A stretch of 64,000 nt of DNA from Paracoccus sp. R12_2. Lineage in GTDB: Bacteria > Pseudomonadota > Alphaproteobacteria > Rhodobacterales > Rhodobacteraceae. The stretch is taken from positions 1-64,000 of the forward strand of contig NZ_JAGHRA010000017.1 of the NCBI RefSeq assembly GCF_017744015.1, read 5' to 3'. Positions 9,024 to 16,515 of the stretch are shown here, piece after piece; positions within the stretch are counted from its first letter, which is position 1, and each line of letters opens with the position of its first letter. The notes under the pieces are model-generated. The model saw nothing but the letters and a program-made list of their open reading frames with translations. It ran no database searches and was not told the origin of the DNA. Made by a program: the position numbers and the translations under genes.

Positions 9024-9787
9024 GGATCCACCGCCATCGAGCGGAACTTGCGCTCGTCCGCGAGGGTTGCGGCATCGACGACGCCAAGCTGGCCGGCGCT
9101 CACGCCTTGCGCCGCTTCCAGCCGCCAGATCTGGGTCAGGATGATGCCAAGTTCTGCGGTGACGCGGGTGTTGAGATCGACGGCGGCTTTCAGCCCGTCC
9201 TGATCATCGATGAGGCCGACCATGGTCTCGAGTCGTTCGAGGCTTTGGCCCGCCTCTTCGTGGCTCTCCTGCGCCGCGACGGACAACATGGCGCTGGCCC
9301 CGGCCGAGGTGGCGATGCGCTTGTCGGCGGGCTGATCGGATCCAGAGAGCGTGCTCAGACGTTCCGAGGTAAAGCCGCTGCCCGAAAGCACGCGCTCGAC
9401 CGAGGCCGAGAGTTCCGCGCCGGGATTGAAGCCGCTCAGGAAATCGCCGCTGGCCAAGGACTGCGCGGTGTTGAGGGGGGCGACCAGCTTGCCACGCAGC
9501 GCGCGGAATTCTTCGACCGTGGCAAAGAGTTCTCCGAGCCCGCTGCCTTCAATGAGCGAGGTCAGTTGCGCCTCGAGGTTGGTGAGCTGCGAGAGCTGGG
9601 TTTCCAATTCCAGCCGCATGGTCGCGAGCTGCTGCATCTGAACATTCAGGTCCTTGGCCATGTGCTCGAGCTGGGCCACGAGTTGACCAAGCTGCGAGCC
9701 ATCAAAGGTTGGTACGCCCTGGGCCGTTGCGGGCGAGGCAAACCCGAGTGTGGTGACCGCCGCGAGGGTCAGGAGAAGGTGTCTCAT
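9020..9787 (-). CDS. virB5: VirB5/TrbJ-type pilus-associated protein
   Basis: 255 residues with a signal peptide ending near PATAQ. The mature protein is almost all helical and coiled coil (LVAQLEHMAKDLNVQMQQL, LETQLSQLTNLEAQL), as in VirB5/TrbJ proteins that sit at the pilus tip or base in the periplasm. The N-terminal AQGVPTFDGSQLGQLV and C-terminal DLNTRVTAELGIIL are echoed in the next protein upstream in the operon, which looks like a paralogue. It overlaps both neighbours by 4 bp. Confidence 0.8.
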   Translation of the reverse strand: MRHLLLTLAAVTTLGFASPATAQGVPTFDGSQLGQLVAQLEHMAKDLNVQMQQLATMRLELETQLSQLTNLEAQLTSLIEGSGLGELFATVEEFRALRGKLVAPLNTAQSLASGDFLSGFNPGAELSASVERVLSGSGFTSERLSTLSGSDQPADKRIATSAGASAMLSVAAQESHEEAGQSLERLETMVGLIDDQDGLKAAVDLNTRVTAELGIILTQIWRLEAAQGVSAGQLGVVDAATLADERKFRSMAVDP

Positions 9788-10890
9788 TCGGGAACTCCCA
9801 TCTGCATGAAGTCGCGCTCGGCCAGCCGGTCGGCCACGAGGTGCTGCGCATAGGCCGCCTCGCGCTGCTGGTTTGCCGCCATCAGTCGGACGCGGAGATT
9901 GAGGATGCGGCCGATCTCGGCCTTGGCGTAGGTGTTGAGCTCCCAGGCCGCCTTGGCGTTGGGTTGCGCATCGATCTGCAGGATGATCGCGCGGAGGCGG
10001 TTGATCACTTGCTCGGTCGTTGCCGAACTGTCGGCGGCGTAATAGACGCCCGCCTCGGAGATGCTGGCATATTCGGCGAGCGCAAAGTCCGAGGGAGAGA
10101 GTGTTCCGAGCGCGTCGGCGCCACCGACCACGGCGAGGTATTCGTTGTAGAACTTCGAGATGTTGCGCACGTAGCCTTGGGTCTCGGCAAAGGGCGGCAC
10201 CCCGCCATATTCGATGACCCGACCCGGCCCCGCGTTATAGGCCGCGAGCGCATGGGGTATGTTGCCGAAGCGGTTGAGCTGGGTGGTGATATAGCGCGCG
10301 CCGCCGCGGAGGTTGTCTTTCACGTCATAGCGGTCGACGCCGAGGTCAGACGCGGTGCCGGGCATGAGCTGCGTGAGACCATAGGCCCCGACCGGGCTTT
10401 CGGCCGCGACATTGAACCGGCTTTCCTGCTTGATCAGCGCCTGGAAAAGGCAGCGCCACTGCGTGGCCGAGAGCCCGGCCCGGGCCACACCGGGAGCGCC
10501 TGCGAACTCGCTCGCAACTTCGACAATCATCATCTCGACCGTCTCTCGGCCCTCGCCGAAAAGGCGGCTGTTCATCGGGCTTGGATCGGTGTTCGGGTAG
10601 ACCGCCGCCACCCCGAAATCCGCATTACCCTCGAGCGCACGGATGTCGAATCCCGGACCGGTGATGGCCGCCGTCATCTCCTCGAGCACGCGCAGCTGGT
10701 CGGCCTGAACCTCGGAAAGCGTGGACTCGGTTCGATCCTTGTCCTGCTGGACGCCCAGATCTTCGGCCAGCGCCGTCACCCGCGCGATGGCGCGGCCGAT
10801 CGCGGAATTGTCCTGCGTCGGCACGCCCTGGGCATGCGCGGGCAGGGCGCCGAGGCAGAGCCCGACGGATATGATCGCGGCGCGGCTCAT
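9784..10890 (-). CDS. VirB5-like protein with an inserted lytic transglycosylase domain
   Basis: The start was set at ATG 10890, which gives a signal peptide (MSRAAIISVGLCLGALPAHAQ) and the usual 4-bp overlap with the upstream lipoprotein gene; the upstream extension lacks a signal. 368 residues. Residues about 21-70 resemble the VirB5 N-terminus (AQGVPTQDNSAIGRAIAR). Residues about 150-270 are an SLT/goose-lysozyme-type transglycosylase with catalytic Glu in LIKQESRFNVAAESPVGAYG, LTQLMPGTA and ALAAYNAGPGRV. The C-terminus (AAWELNTYAKAEIGRILN) again resembles VirB5. It would cut peptidoglycan while being part of the pilus assembly. Confidence 0.85.
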   Translation of the reverse strand: MSRAAIISVGLCLGALPAHAQGVPTQDNSAIGRAIARVTALAEDLGVQQDKDRTESTLSEVQADQLRVLEEMTAAITGPGFDIRALEGNADFGVAAVYPNTDPSPMNSRLFGEGRETVEMMIVEVASEFAGAPGVARAGLSATQWRCLFQALIKQESRFNVAAESPVGAYGLTQLMPGTASDLGVDRYDVKDNLRGGARYITTQLNRFGNIPHALAAYNAGPGRVIEYGGVPPFAETQGYVRNISKFYNEYLAVVGGADALGTLSPSDFALAEYASISEAGVYYAADSSATTEQVINRLRAIILQIDAQPNAKAAWELNTYAKAEIGRILNLRVRLMAANQQREAAYAQHLVADRLAERDFMQMGVPE

Positions 10891-11096
10891 TCCGGACGGG
10901 GCAGGGGTTCGAAACGGCAGTCGGGTTTGGTCGTCTCCTGAACTGGTGCGCCCATGGTCGAGAAGGAAAGCGCGGCGCGCGTGACCTGCGGCTCGCCATT
11001 GCGTCCGAAGCAGGGCGAGGTCTTCTCGGTGTACTTTTCGCAAGCGGCGAGAAGGCTTGCGGCGGCGCAAAGCGCGAGGAGGGGTTTTGAACTCAT
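10887..11096 (-). CDS. Small lipoprotein, VirB7-like
   Basis: 69 residues from ATG 11096, which overlaps the virB4 stop by 4 bp; a TTG at 11132 would add residues that break the signal. The lipobox LLAAC puts the lipidated Cys at about residue 19 of a short N-terminal hydrophobic stretch (LLALCAAASLLAAC). Two later cysteines could be disulphide-bonded. A tiny lipoprotein in a virB operon most likely plays the VirB7 role of anchoring VirB9 in the outer membrane, although its position differs from the usual place next to virB8. Confidence 0.7.
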   Translation of the reverse strand: MSSKPLLALCAAASLLAACEKYTEKTSPCFGRNGEPQVTRAALSFSTMGAPVQETTKPDCRFEPLPRPE

Positions 11097-13486
11097 ATCA
11101 GATGTCTCCAGAAATCGGGATTGGCGCGCCAATCGGCGGGTACACGGGCCTCGCCGGTTGCACCGCCGCCAAGGATGGGGAGGAGGTCGCCCAAGGCGGA
11201 GAGGTCCGCATCGACGAAGACGCTGTCGCCGGCCGAGCGGACAAGCGCGATGCGCTGGCCGATTGTGGGCTGGACGAGAAGGGCCGCCTCCTTGGCGTTC
11301 ACGCGAAGAAAGTCGTAATCCGAGACCGTAGCGCGATCGTTCGGGAAGAGGATCTGGGTCGGCACCGTCTCGACGATGGTCTTGCCAACGCGGCTGTCCC
11401 GGAGCTGGCTCGGGTACTGCGTCATCATGATCACGACACAGTTCATCTTGCGTAGCGTCACCAGCCAGTTCTCCAGCCGCGCCCCGAAATACGGATCGTC
11501 CAGGAGTTTCCAGGCTTCGTCGAGCACGATGATCGTGGGGCGGCGATCCTCGACCACGCGTTCGATCTGACGGAAGATGTAGGAGAGCACCGCCATGCGC
11601 TCGGTGGTCATGTCGAGGATTTCGGTCATGTCGAAGCCGATAATGTCGGAGGCCAGTTCAAGCCCGGCACCCTGTTCCGGCTCATCGAAGACCCATCCGT
11701 AGCGGCCGCCCGGGGCCCATTCGGCGACGCGGGACTGTAGCTCGCCATCGTCATCGAGCGACTGAAACAGGGTCTCGAAACTCGCGAAGCGCCGGAGCGA
11801 GCCCTCGGCATGGGCATTTTGCGAGACCGCGCTTTGGATGTGTCGTGACTGCTCGCCCGTGAGGGTTCCATTGCGTGTGAGAAGTGTCGCAAGCCAATCC
11901 GAGAGCCAGGCGCGGCCACGTTCGTCGATTTCGGTATCGAGGGGATTCAAGCCCGAGGGCACCCCGGCGCGGATTTCGTTGTAACGGCCACCAAGGGCGC
12001 GGACAGCCATCTCGAGGCCCCGATCCTTGTCGAAGAAGAAAAGCCGTGCGCCGACCCGCTGCGCCTGCGCTGCGAGAAAGGCGGTGGTCAGCGTCTTGCC
12101 GGTGCCGGTGCGCCCTAGAACCAGCGTATGGCCAACGGTCGGTTCCTTGCTTGGGGCTCCCGCCTCGTGGAAATTGAAGCGATAGCCCGAGGTGCTGACC
12201 GTGGGCAGGACCGAAATGGTCTGACCCCAAGGTGATTGGTCCGGACCACGCCCTTCGACGCTGCCATGGAGGGCCGCGAAGTCGGCGAAGTTGATCGAGG
12301 AAATCGGCGTCTTGCGGGCGCGGTAGCCGAAGTTACCTGGCGACTGCGCGAAGTAAGTGGCTTTGAGCGCCATGTTCTCGCGCACGATGACGGACATGAT
12401 CTCCTGGCCCACGCGCTTGATCTGGGCGGCGGCGCGTTCGAGCGTGTCACGATCCGGGGCATAGACCGCGATCGAGAGGTGATGATCGCCAAACGCGATG
12501 CGTCCTGCCTCCTGATCGTCTGCTGCCTGGCCGAGTTGTTCGCGCAGGGAGACGGCGGCATCGTCGGAAGCCTGCATCTGGCGGATGATCCGCTGGATGC
12601 GTTCGGCCATGATGTTGTTCGGGATCGGGCTGAAGGAGTTCGTCAGGACAATGTCGAGCGGCAGGTCGAGCGCGTCGAGCAGCGTGACATCCGTGAGCGC
12701 CGGGTAGGTCTTCATCGAAAAGAGCGCGCCGTATTTGACCCGCCCAGTCACGGCGTCGTTCAGGGTGACGACGTCGCCGTCGAAGGTCGCGCGGCAATTG
12801 CTCAAAGTATGTGAAAGAGGCAGAGCGTTTTGTCCGAAGGCGATGGGGGAGAAGCTGCCTGCGTTCAGCGTGTTGAGATAGCCAAGCCATTCGCCGCCCG
12901 TGCGGGTCAGTCGGACCGGGTTGGCCGAGGCAAGCGCCACCTCGAAGAAGCCCATGACCTCGTTCAGCTCCTGCATACGTGTCGCGCGGTCCTTGACCCA
13001 GGCCTTGCGGGCCAGCGCGCGCAAGAGCGGAATGCGGGCCGAGATGTCGGGGCGCCGGATGACGCTGAGATAGAGTTGGCGCTTGGCCGGGCGCAGGTCT
13101 TTGACGTGGGCCTGCCAGCGCGCGTCGATCGCGGCGGCGAAGCTGTATTCCTCGATGGGGCGCATTCCGAGATCCTGCGGCACGGAGATCCGGTGGATGT
13201 AGAAACCGAAGGCGTTGCCGGTCTGGGCGACGATGGCCGCGACCGCGCGTTTGAGCGCGTCGAGCCGGGCGTCCTCAGTTGTCATCGGGTTCAGACCATC
13301 AAGGCGCAGGGTCGCCAAGAGGTCGCCCTCGCGGAGGACCATCACATCGTCATCGGCGAGGGCAAAGTACGGCAGGTGTTCCGCGAGATAACTCTCCCGC
13401 GCGAACTCCCTGCCGCCCGCTTGATGCAGGGCTGATCCGTGAGTGGAAAGAGTGCCCGCATCAAGCGCCAAAGCTGTCGCCTCCAT
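11093..13486 (-). CDS. virB4: VirB4-type conjugation ATPase
   Basis: About 797 residues from ATG 13486, which overlaps the end of virB3 by 26 bp; a longer open frame to 13600 lies inside virB3. The C-terminal half holds Walker A GRTGTGKTLTT, Walker B IIVLDEAWKLLDDP and the motif VVIMMTQYPSQLRDS, as in VirB4/CagE. The N-terminal half is the CagE_TrbE_VirB domain. VirB4 is the main energising ATPase of the channel at the inner membrane. The exact N-terminus is uncertain by a few codons. Confidence 0.95.
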   Translation of the reverse strand: MEATALALDAGTLSTHGSALHQAGGREFARESYLAEHLPYFALADDDVMVLREGDLLATLRLDGLNPMTTEDARLDALKRAVAAIVAQTGNAFGFYIHRISVPQDLGMRPIEEYSFAAAIDARWQAHVKDLRPAKRQLYLSVIRRPDISARIPLLRALARKAWVKDRATRMQELNEVMGFFEVALASANPVRLTRTGGEWLGYLNTLNAGSFSPIAFGQNALPLSHTLSNCRATFDGDVVTLNDAVTGRVKYGALFSMKTYPALTDVTLLDALDLPLDIVLTNSFSPIPNNIMAERIQRIIRQMQASDDAAVSLREQLGQAADDQEAGRIAFGDHHLSIAVYAPDRDTLERAAAQIKRVGQEIMSVIVRENMALKATYFAQSPGNFGYRARKTPISSINFADFAALHGSVEGRGPDQSPWGQTISVLPTVSTSGYRFNFHEAGAPSKEPTVGHTLVLGRTGTGKTLTTAFLAAQAQRVGARLFFFDKDRGLEMAVRALGGRYNEIRAGVPSGLNPLDTEIDERGRAWLSDWLATLLTRNGTLTGEQSRHIQSAVSQNAHAEGSLRRFASFETLFQSLDDDGELQSRVAEWAPGGRYGWVFDEPEQGAGLELASDIIGFDMTEILDMTTERMAVLSYIFRQIERVVEDRRPTIIVLDEAWKLLDDPYFGARLENWLVTLRKMNCVVIMMTQYPSQLRDSRVGKTIVETVPTQILFPNDRATVSDYDFLRVNAKEAALLVQPTIGQRIALVRSAGDSVFVDADLSALGDLLPILGGGATGEARVPADWRANPDFWRHLI

Positions 13487-13739
13487 GCAGGGCCCGGTTC
13501 TTTGTCGGACGCACCGAGCCGAAGGAAACGCGCAGGACCTCGAAGAAATGCGGCTCGCGGTCGGCGACGAACCAGAGGATCGGATAGGCGACGAGGCCAA
13601 TCAGGAAGAAGACCATGGACTTGGTCCAGATGAACGGCAGAACGACCCCGGTCGCCAGCACCACGAGGTATCCGACAGGGAGACCCAGATACTTGGGCGG
13701 ACGGGCGAGGCCCAGAAAAAGGGGGGATCGTTCTGCCAC
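13461..13739 (-). CDS. virB3: VirB3-type membrane protein
   Basis: 92 residues with two close membrane segments (YLGLPVGYLVVLATGVVLPF and MVFFLIGLVAYPILWFV) after a short RPPKYLG motif, then a C-terminal REPHFFEVLR stretch that is characteristic of VirB3/TrbD. VirB3 works with VirB4 at the inner membrane. It lies between virB2 and virB4 in standard order and its end overlaps the virB4 start. Confidence 0.92.
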   Translation of the reverse strand: MAERSPLFLGLARPPKYLGLPVGYLVVLATGVVLPFIWTKSMVFFLIGLVAYPILWFVADREPHFFEVLRVSFGSVRPTKNRALHGGDSFGA

Positions 13740-13754
13740 TGCTCTATTCGGTTC

Positions 13755-14036
13755 TCAGGAGAAGCCGTCGACGATGGTGCCGGCCGAGAAGATCAGCACG
13801 ATCCCGATGATGACCGAGGCGAACCAACCCCAGTTCAGCCGTCCCATCATGCACATGAAGCCGGTGCCGATGACCGCGAGGGTGGCGACCGCGATCCCGA
13901 TCGGACCGGTCAGCGCGGCCTCGACAGTTTCCAGCATGGTCTGGATCGGCGACAAGTCTTGCGCGAGAGCGGGCGTTGCGAAAGCCGCCAGGGTTGTGGC
14001 GATGGGCAAGAGGCGGCTGAGGCTATGTCTGAGCAT
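13755..14036 (-). CDS. virB2: VirB2-type pilin
   Basis: 93 residues from ATG 14036, which opens a long signal sequence ending at ALAQ (residue about 26). Two hydrophobic helices follow (GPIGIAVATLAVIGTGFMCM and FASVIIGIVLIFSAGTIVDG) separated by a short polar loop with GRLNWGW, the hallmark of VirB2/TrbC pilins. A longer frame to 14348 lies inside the upstream gene. It is the major pilus subunit. Confidence 0.92.
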   Translation of the reverse strand: MLRHSLSRLLPIATTLAAFATPALAQDLSPIQTMLETVEAALTGPIGIAVATLAVIGTGFMCMMGRLNWGWFASVIIGIVLIFSAGTIVDGFS

Positions 14037-14052
14037 GCGAAGTTCCCATGTT

Positions 14053-14751
14053 TTACTGAAGATCGATGAGGACGGGCGCGCGGGCTGGGGCCCGATCTGC
14101 GATGCGGATGTCCGGCGCGGAAACGGGCGTGCCCGACAGCCGGGACCGGATCTGATGGATGCGCGCGATGTAGTCGCGGGTCTCGATGAAAGGCGGGATG
14201 CCGGAATACTCGACCACGCGGTGCGGCCCGGCGTTGTAGGCTGCGAGCGCCAGGTTGATGTCCTTGAACGTGGCGAGCTGGGCGAGGAGATAGCGTGCGG
14301 CGCCGTCGAGGTTCTGAGAGGGATCGCGCGGATCGACGCCGAGCGCACGGGCAGTATCCGGCATCAGCTGGCCAAGACCGTAGGCACTCTTGGGGCTGAC
14401 GGCAGTCGGATTGTAGCTGCTTTCGGCCTCGACCAAGGCCTGGAGAAGGACCAGCCAGTCGTCCTCATCGAGACCGACGTGCCGCAGGGCACGGTTCCCC
14501 TGGTGCCGGTCAGCAGTCGTGCGGATCAGGGAGAGGATGTCGTCGCGTCCGGACGGCGGTGTGGCATCCAGCGAGGCGAGAACCTCTCCGGTCTCAGTGC
14601 TATCATCCAGCCCTGCCCAGGCAGGTCGTTCGCCATGAAAGGTCCAGCCTGAGGTCCGTGCCGTGCCGTCGCGACCGAAGGCGATGACGTCAGCCGCGCT
14701 CCTCGAGGGTGATGCTGTAATCAGGACCAAAGCGCAGATCGCGCCCGTCAC
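14053..14751 (-). CDS. virB1: VirB1-type lytic transglycosylase
   Basis: The open frame extends to 14964, but its first third overlaps the preceding gene. The GTG at 14751 gives a signal-like start (AICALVLITASPSRSAA) and 232 residues; this start is tentative. The domain at residues about 75-205 has the SLT catalytic Glu in ALVEAESSYNPTAVSPKSAYG, GLGQLMPDTARALG and ALAAYNAGPHRVVEYSG. It opens peptidoglycan for channel assembly. It is the second transglycosylase of this locus. Confidence 0.85.
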   Translation of the reverse strand: MTGAICALVLITASPSRSAADVIAFGRDGTARTSGWTFHGERPAWAGLDDSTETGEVLASLDATPPSGRDDILSLIRTTADRHQGNRALRHVGLDEDDWLVLLQALVEAESSYNPTAVSPKSAYGLGQLMPDTARALGVDPRDPSQNLDGAARYLLAQLATFKDINLALAAYNAGPHRVVEYSGIPPFIETRDYIARIHQIRSRLSGTPVSAPDIRIADRAPARAPVLIDLQ

Positions 14752-15004
14752 CGAACTCGAGATGATGTTTGAAGAGGCCCGGCCATATGTTGAAATACCG
14801 CGGCTCTGGCCCGTGCGGGGTGATCCGGGTCGAGACCAGAATGGCTTCCGGCTCGCCCTCGCGCAGGTAGATGCACTGGTAGCGCGGCTTGCCATCGTCC
14901 GTGAACCCCACGAGTTCATACCGGCAGCGGAACGCGATGCCCTTTTCGGACAGGTCTTTGACACCGTCGATGGTGATCAGGATCTGGTTGCGCGCTATCG
15001 GCAT
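14690..15004 (-). CDS. Unknown protein, first gene of the virB operon
   Basis: 104 residues from ATG 15004, preceded by a GGGGAGAG ribosome site. No signal peptide or membrane segment. Contains a beta-rich sequence (RCRYELVGFTDDGKPRYQCIYLREGE). It heads the minus-strand operon and its 3' end overlaps the transglycosylase frame by about 60 bp. I do not recognise the family; it may be a small cytoplasmic conjugation or regulatory protein. Confidence 0.65.
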   Translation of the reverse strand: MPIARNQILITIDGVKDLSEKGIAFRCRYELVGFTDDGKPRYQCIYLREGEPEAILVSTRITPHGPEPRYFNIWPGLFKHHLEFGDGRDLRFGPDYSITLEERG

Positions 15005-15136
15005 GTTCGGACTCTCCCCACGAGAGCCCTTCTACTTCACGACACTAAGGCCATAAAGTCATATGGAGTCAATACGACATATTGCAGAAAAAGACATATT
15101 GCACGATAGTTGCCGCAACTTTTGCGGGAGAGCGAC

Positions 15137-15715
15137 ATGAAACGACAGGCGATGGCAGCTGCAATGGGAGTGATGGCGGTGTTCGGAGCCCCTAAGAAGG
15201 CGCAGGCCTATGACATCGATTGCGCCATCATGCTCTGTATGGCGGGCGGTTTCCCCCCGAGCGCGGTCTGCGCGCGCGCCTATCGCACCATGATCCACCG
15301 CATCACGCCCTGGCCGAGCCTGCCGCCCTTCGGGGTCTGCACGTTCGCCCATGTGCCGGTCGAGCTGGGCGGACCCGGAGGAGAGGGCGAGCTGGACACC
15401 AATCTGCCGGAATACGAGTGGCTGAACCGGACCCATGTGATCTGGTTCACCGGGCGCTCCTACGAGCCGCGCGACGAGCCGCGTCAGTGGGATTGGTCGA
15501 TCCGCTCCTGCGATCGCGAGAACCGGACCTGCCGCTACATCCAGCGGGTCTACGGATCCCACACGCCCTGGCCCGCGACATTCGTCTCGGAAAGCGGGCA
15601 GGAGATCGCCTATCCGAGTGGTGGTGGCCGTTGGCACTTCTATTCTCGCAGCATCATGGTCGAGTACGGCGACTTCGAGGGCAACATGGGCCACTCGGAG
15701 TGGTTTTCCTACTGA
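15137..15715 (+). CDS. Secreted cysteine-rich protein resembling TrbM
   Basis: Starts at ATG 15137 after a GGGAGAG site; 192 residues. A signal peptide ends at KAQA. The mature protein begins DIDCAIMLCMAGGFPPSAVC and reaches VCTF near residue 65. This spacing of cysteines (C-x3-LC, C, then a late C) matches the TrbM/KikA family of periplasmic mating-pair proteins. The rest is rich in Trp, Tyr and Arg. It is divergent from the virB operon. TrbM assignment is by pattern only. Confidence 0.5.
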   Translation: MKRQAMAAAMGVMAVFGAPKKAQAYDIDCAIMLCMAGGFPPSAVCARAYRTMIHRITPWPSLPPFGVCTFAHVPVELGGPGGEGELDTNLPEYEWLNRTHVIWFTGRSYEPRDEPRQWDWSIRSCDRENRTCRYIQRVYGSHTPWPATFVSESGQEIAYPSGGGRWHFYSRSIMVEYGDFEGNMGHSEWFSY

Positions 15716-15909
15716 TCCGAACGGTCCGATGCCACCAGGGAAATTGAGCGAAGCTCGGCAAGATCTGCATCAAAGCGTTCCGGATCGACATGCCAGCGGC
15801 GGCTCACCGAGCCATCATTCCAACGGTAATCGGTGAACAGGTGAATCTCCTGTGTACCGGCGTTCAGAAACCCTTCCTGGAAAGGCCAGCCTGTCTTTCT
15901 CTTCGTCAT
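15709..15909 (-). CDS. Possible small hypothetical protein
   Basis: 66 residues, convergent with the TrbM-like gene and overlapping its end by 7 bp. The sequence is plausible for a small soluble protein (FTDYRWNDGSVSRRWHVDPERF) but has no motif I know. It lies downstream of the small HTH gene on the same strand, with an 80-bp gap. A chance frame cannot be excluded. Confidence 0.35.
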   Translation of the reverse strand: MTKRKTGWPFQEGFLNAGTQEIHLFTDYRWNDGSVSRRWHVDPERFDADLAELRSISLVASDRSDQ

Positions 15910-15987
15910 GTACCCGTGTCGCTCGTACCGTTCTTGCCGTTCGAATCTTTCGTGTTGGGGGATAGGATCAAAGTCTCAGGAAACGAA

Positions 15988-16197
15988 CTAGCGCTTCGCA
16001 AAGAGTACTTCGGGGTCGACATTGAGCGCCTTGGCGATGCGTTCGAGAAGGTCGAGGGAGGCCGCAAACTTGGCGTTCTCGACCTTGCCCATATGGCCGC
16101 GGCTCACATCGGCCCGATGAGCAAGCTCCTCTTGGCTGAGGCCGCGGGCGCGTCTCAATTCCTGGATGTTCAGTGCTACACGGTCCCGCAAGTTCAT
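15988..16197 (-). CDS. XRE-family small HTH regulator
   Basis: 69 residues, nearly all one Cro/CI-type helix-turn-helix: NIQELRRARGLSQEELAHRADVSRGHMGKVEN followed by a second helix bundle (LDLLERIAKALNVDPEVLF) (given here only in outline). Such short regulators often repress conjugation or plasmid genes. It lies beside the start of the transfer region, which fits control of transfer, but no operator was identified. Confidence 0.8.
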   Translation of the reverse strand: MNLRDRVALNIQELRRARGLSQEELAHRADVSRGHMGKVENAKFAASLDLLERIAKALNVDPEVLFAKR

Positions 16198-16515
16198 GCC
16201 CGCGAAACGGACACGCTGCGCGAAATATCGCCACGCGATATATGTTACATTCGGAGGTGCAGAGAAGAATTCTTGGTACGGCGCGAGATCGCCGGAATGG
16301 GATGCCTGCCGATACGCAGGTCACGGGATGATCCGTCTCGCAAACATACTGGGTCGTTCAATCGTTCTTTCGGAAAAGGGCGACACCGGCAATACCGGTG
16401 CCGCCAGTCGGTCGTCCACAGGGAGGTTGGAGAGGACGAATTCTACGAGGAAATTTGGGGTTGGCCAAAAATCGCATAAGAGAACTTATGTTAGTTTTGT
16501 GGTTGTCGCGGCACC
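16198..16515. other. Intergenic boundary between transfer region and catabolic island
   Basis: About 320 bp without a convincing gene. It contains the upstream region of the HTH gene and, at 16384-16400, a perfect 6-bp inverted repeat (CACCGG and CCGGTG around CAATA). G+C falls towards 16480, where the catabolic genes begin, so the junction of the island with the backbone is probably here. No direct repeat or IS end was recognised. Confidence 0.4.

Noticed and set aside
3721-13600. Long plus-strand open frames opposite the virB genes, for example 4983-6047, 7665-9203 and 9841-10941
   Set aside because: They mirror the minus-strand virB genes in G+C-rich sequence, have skewed Gly/Arg/His composition and no family motif; the minus-strand genes are certain.
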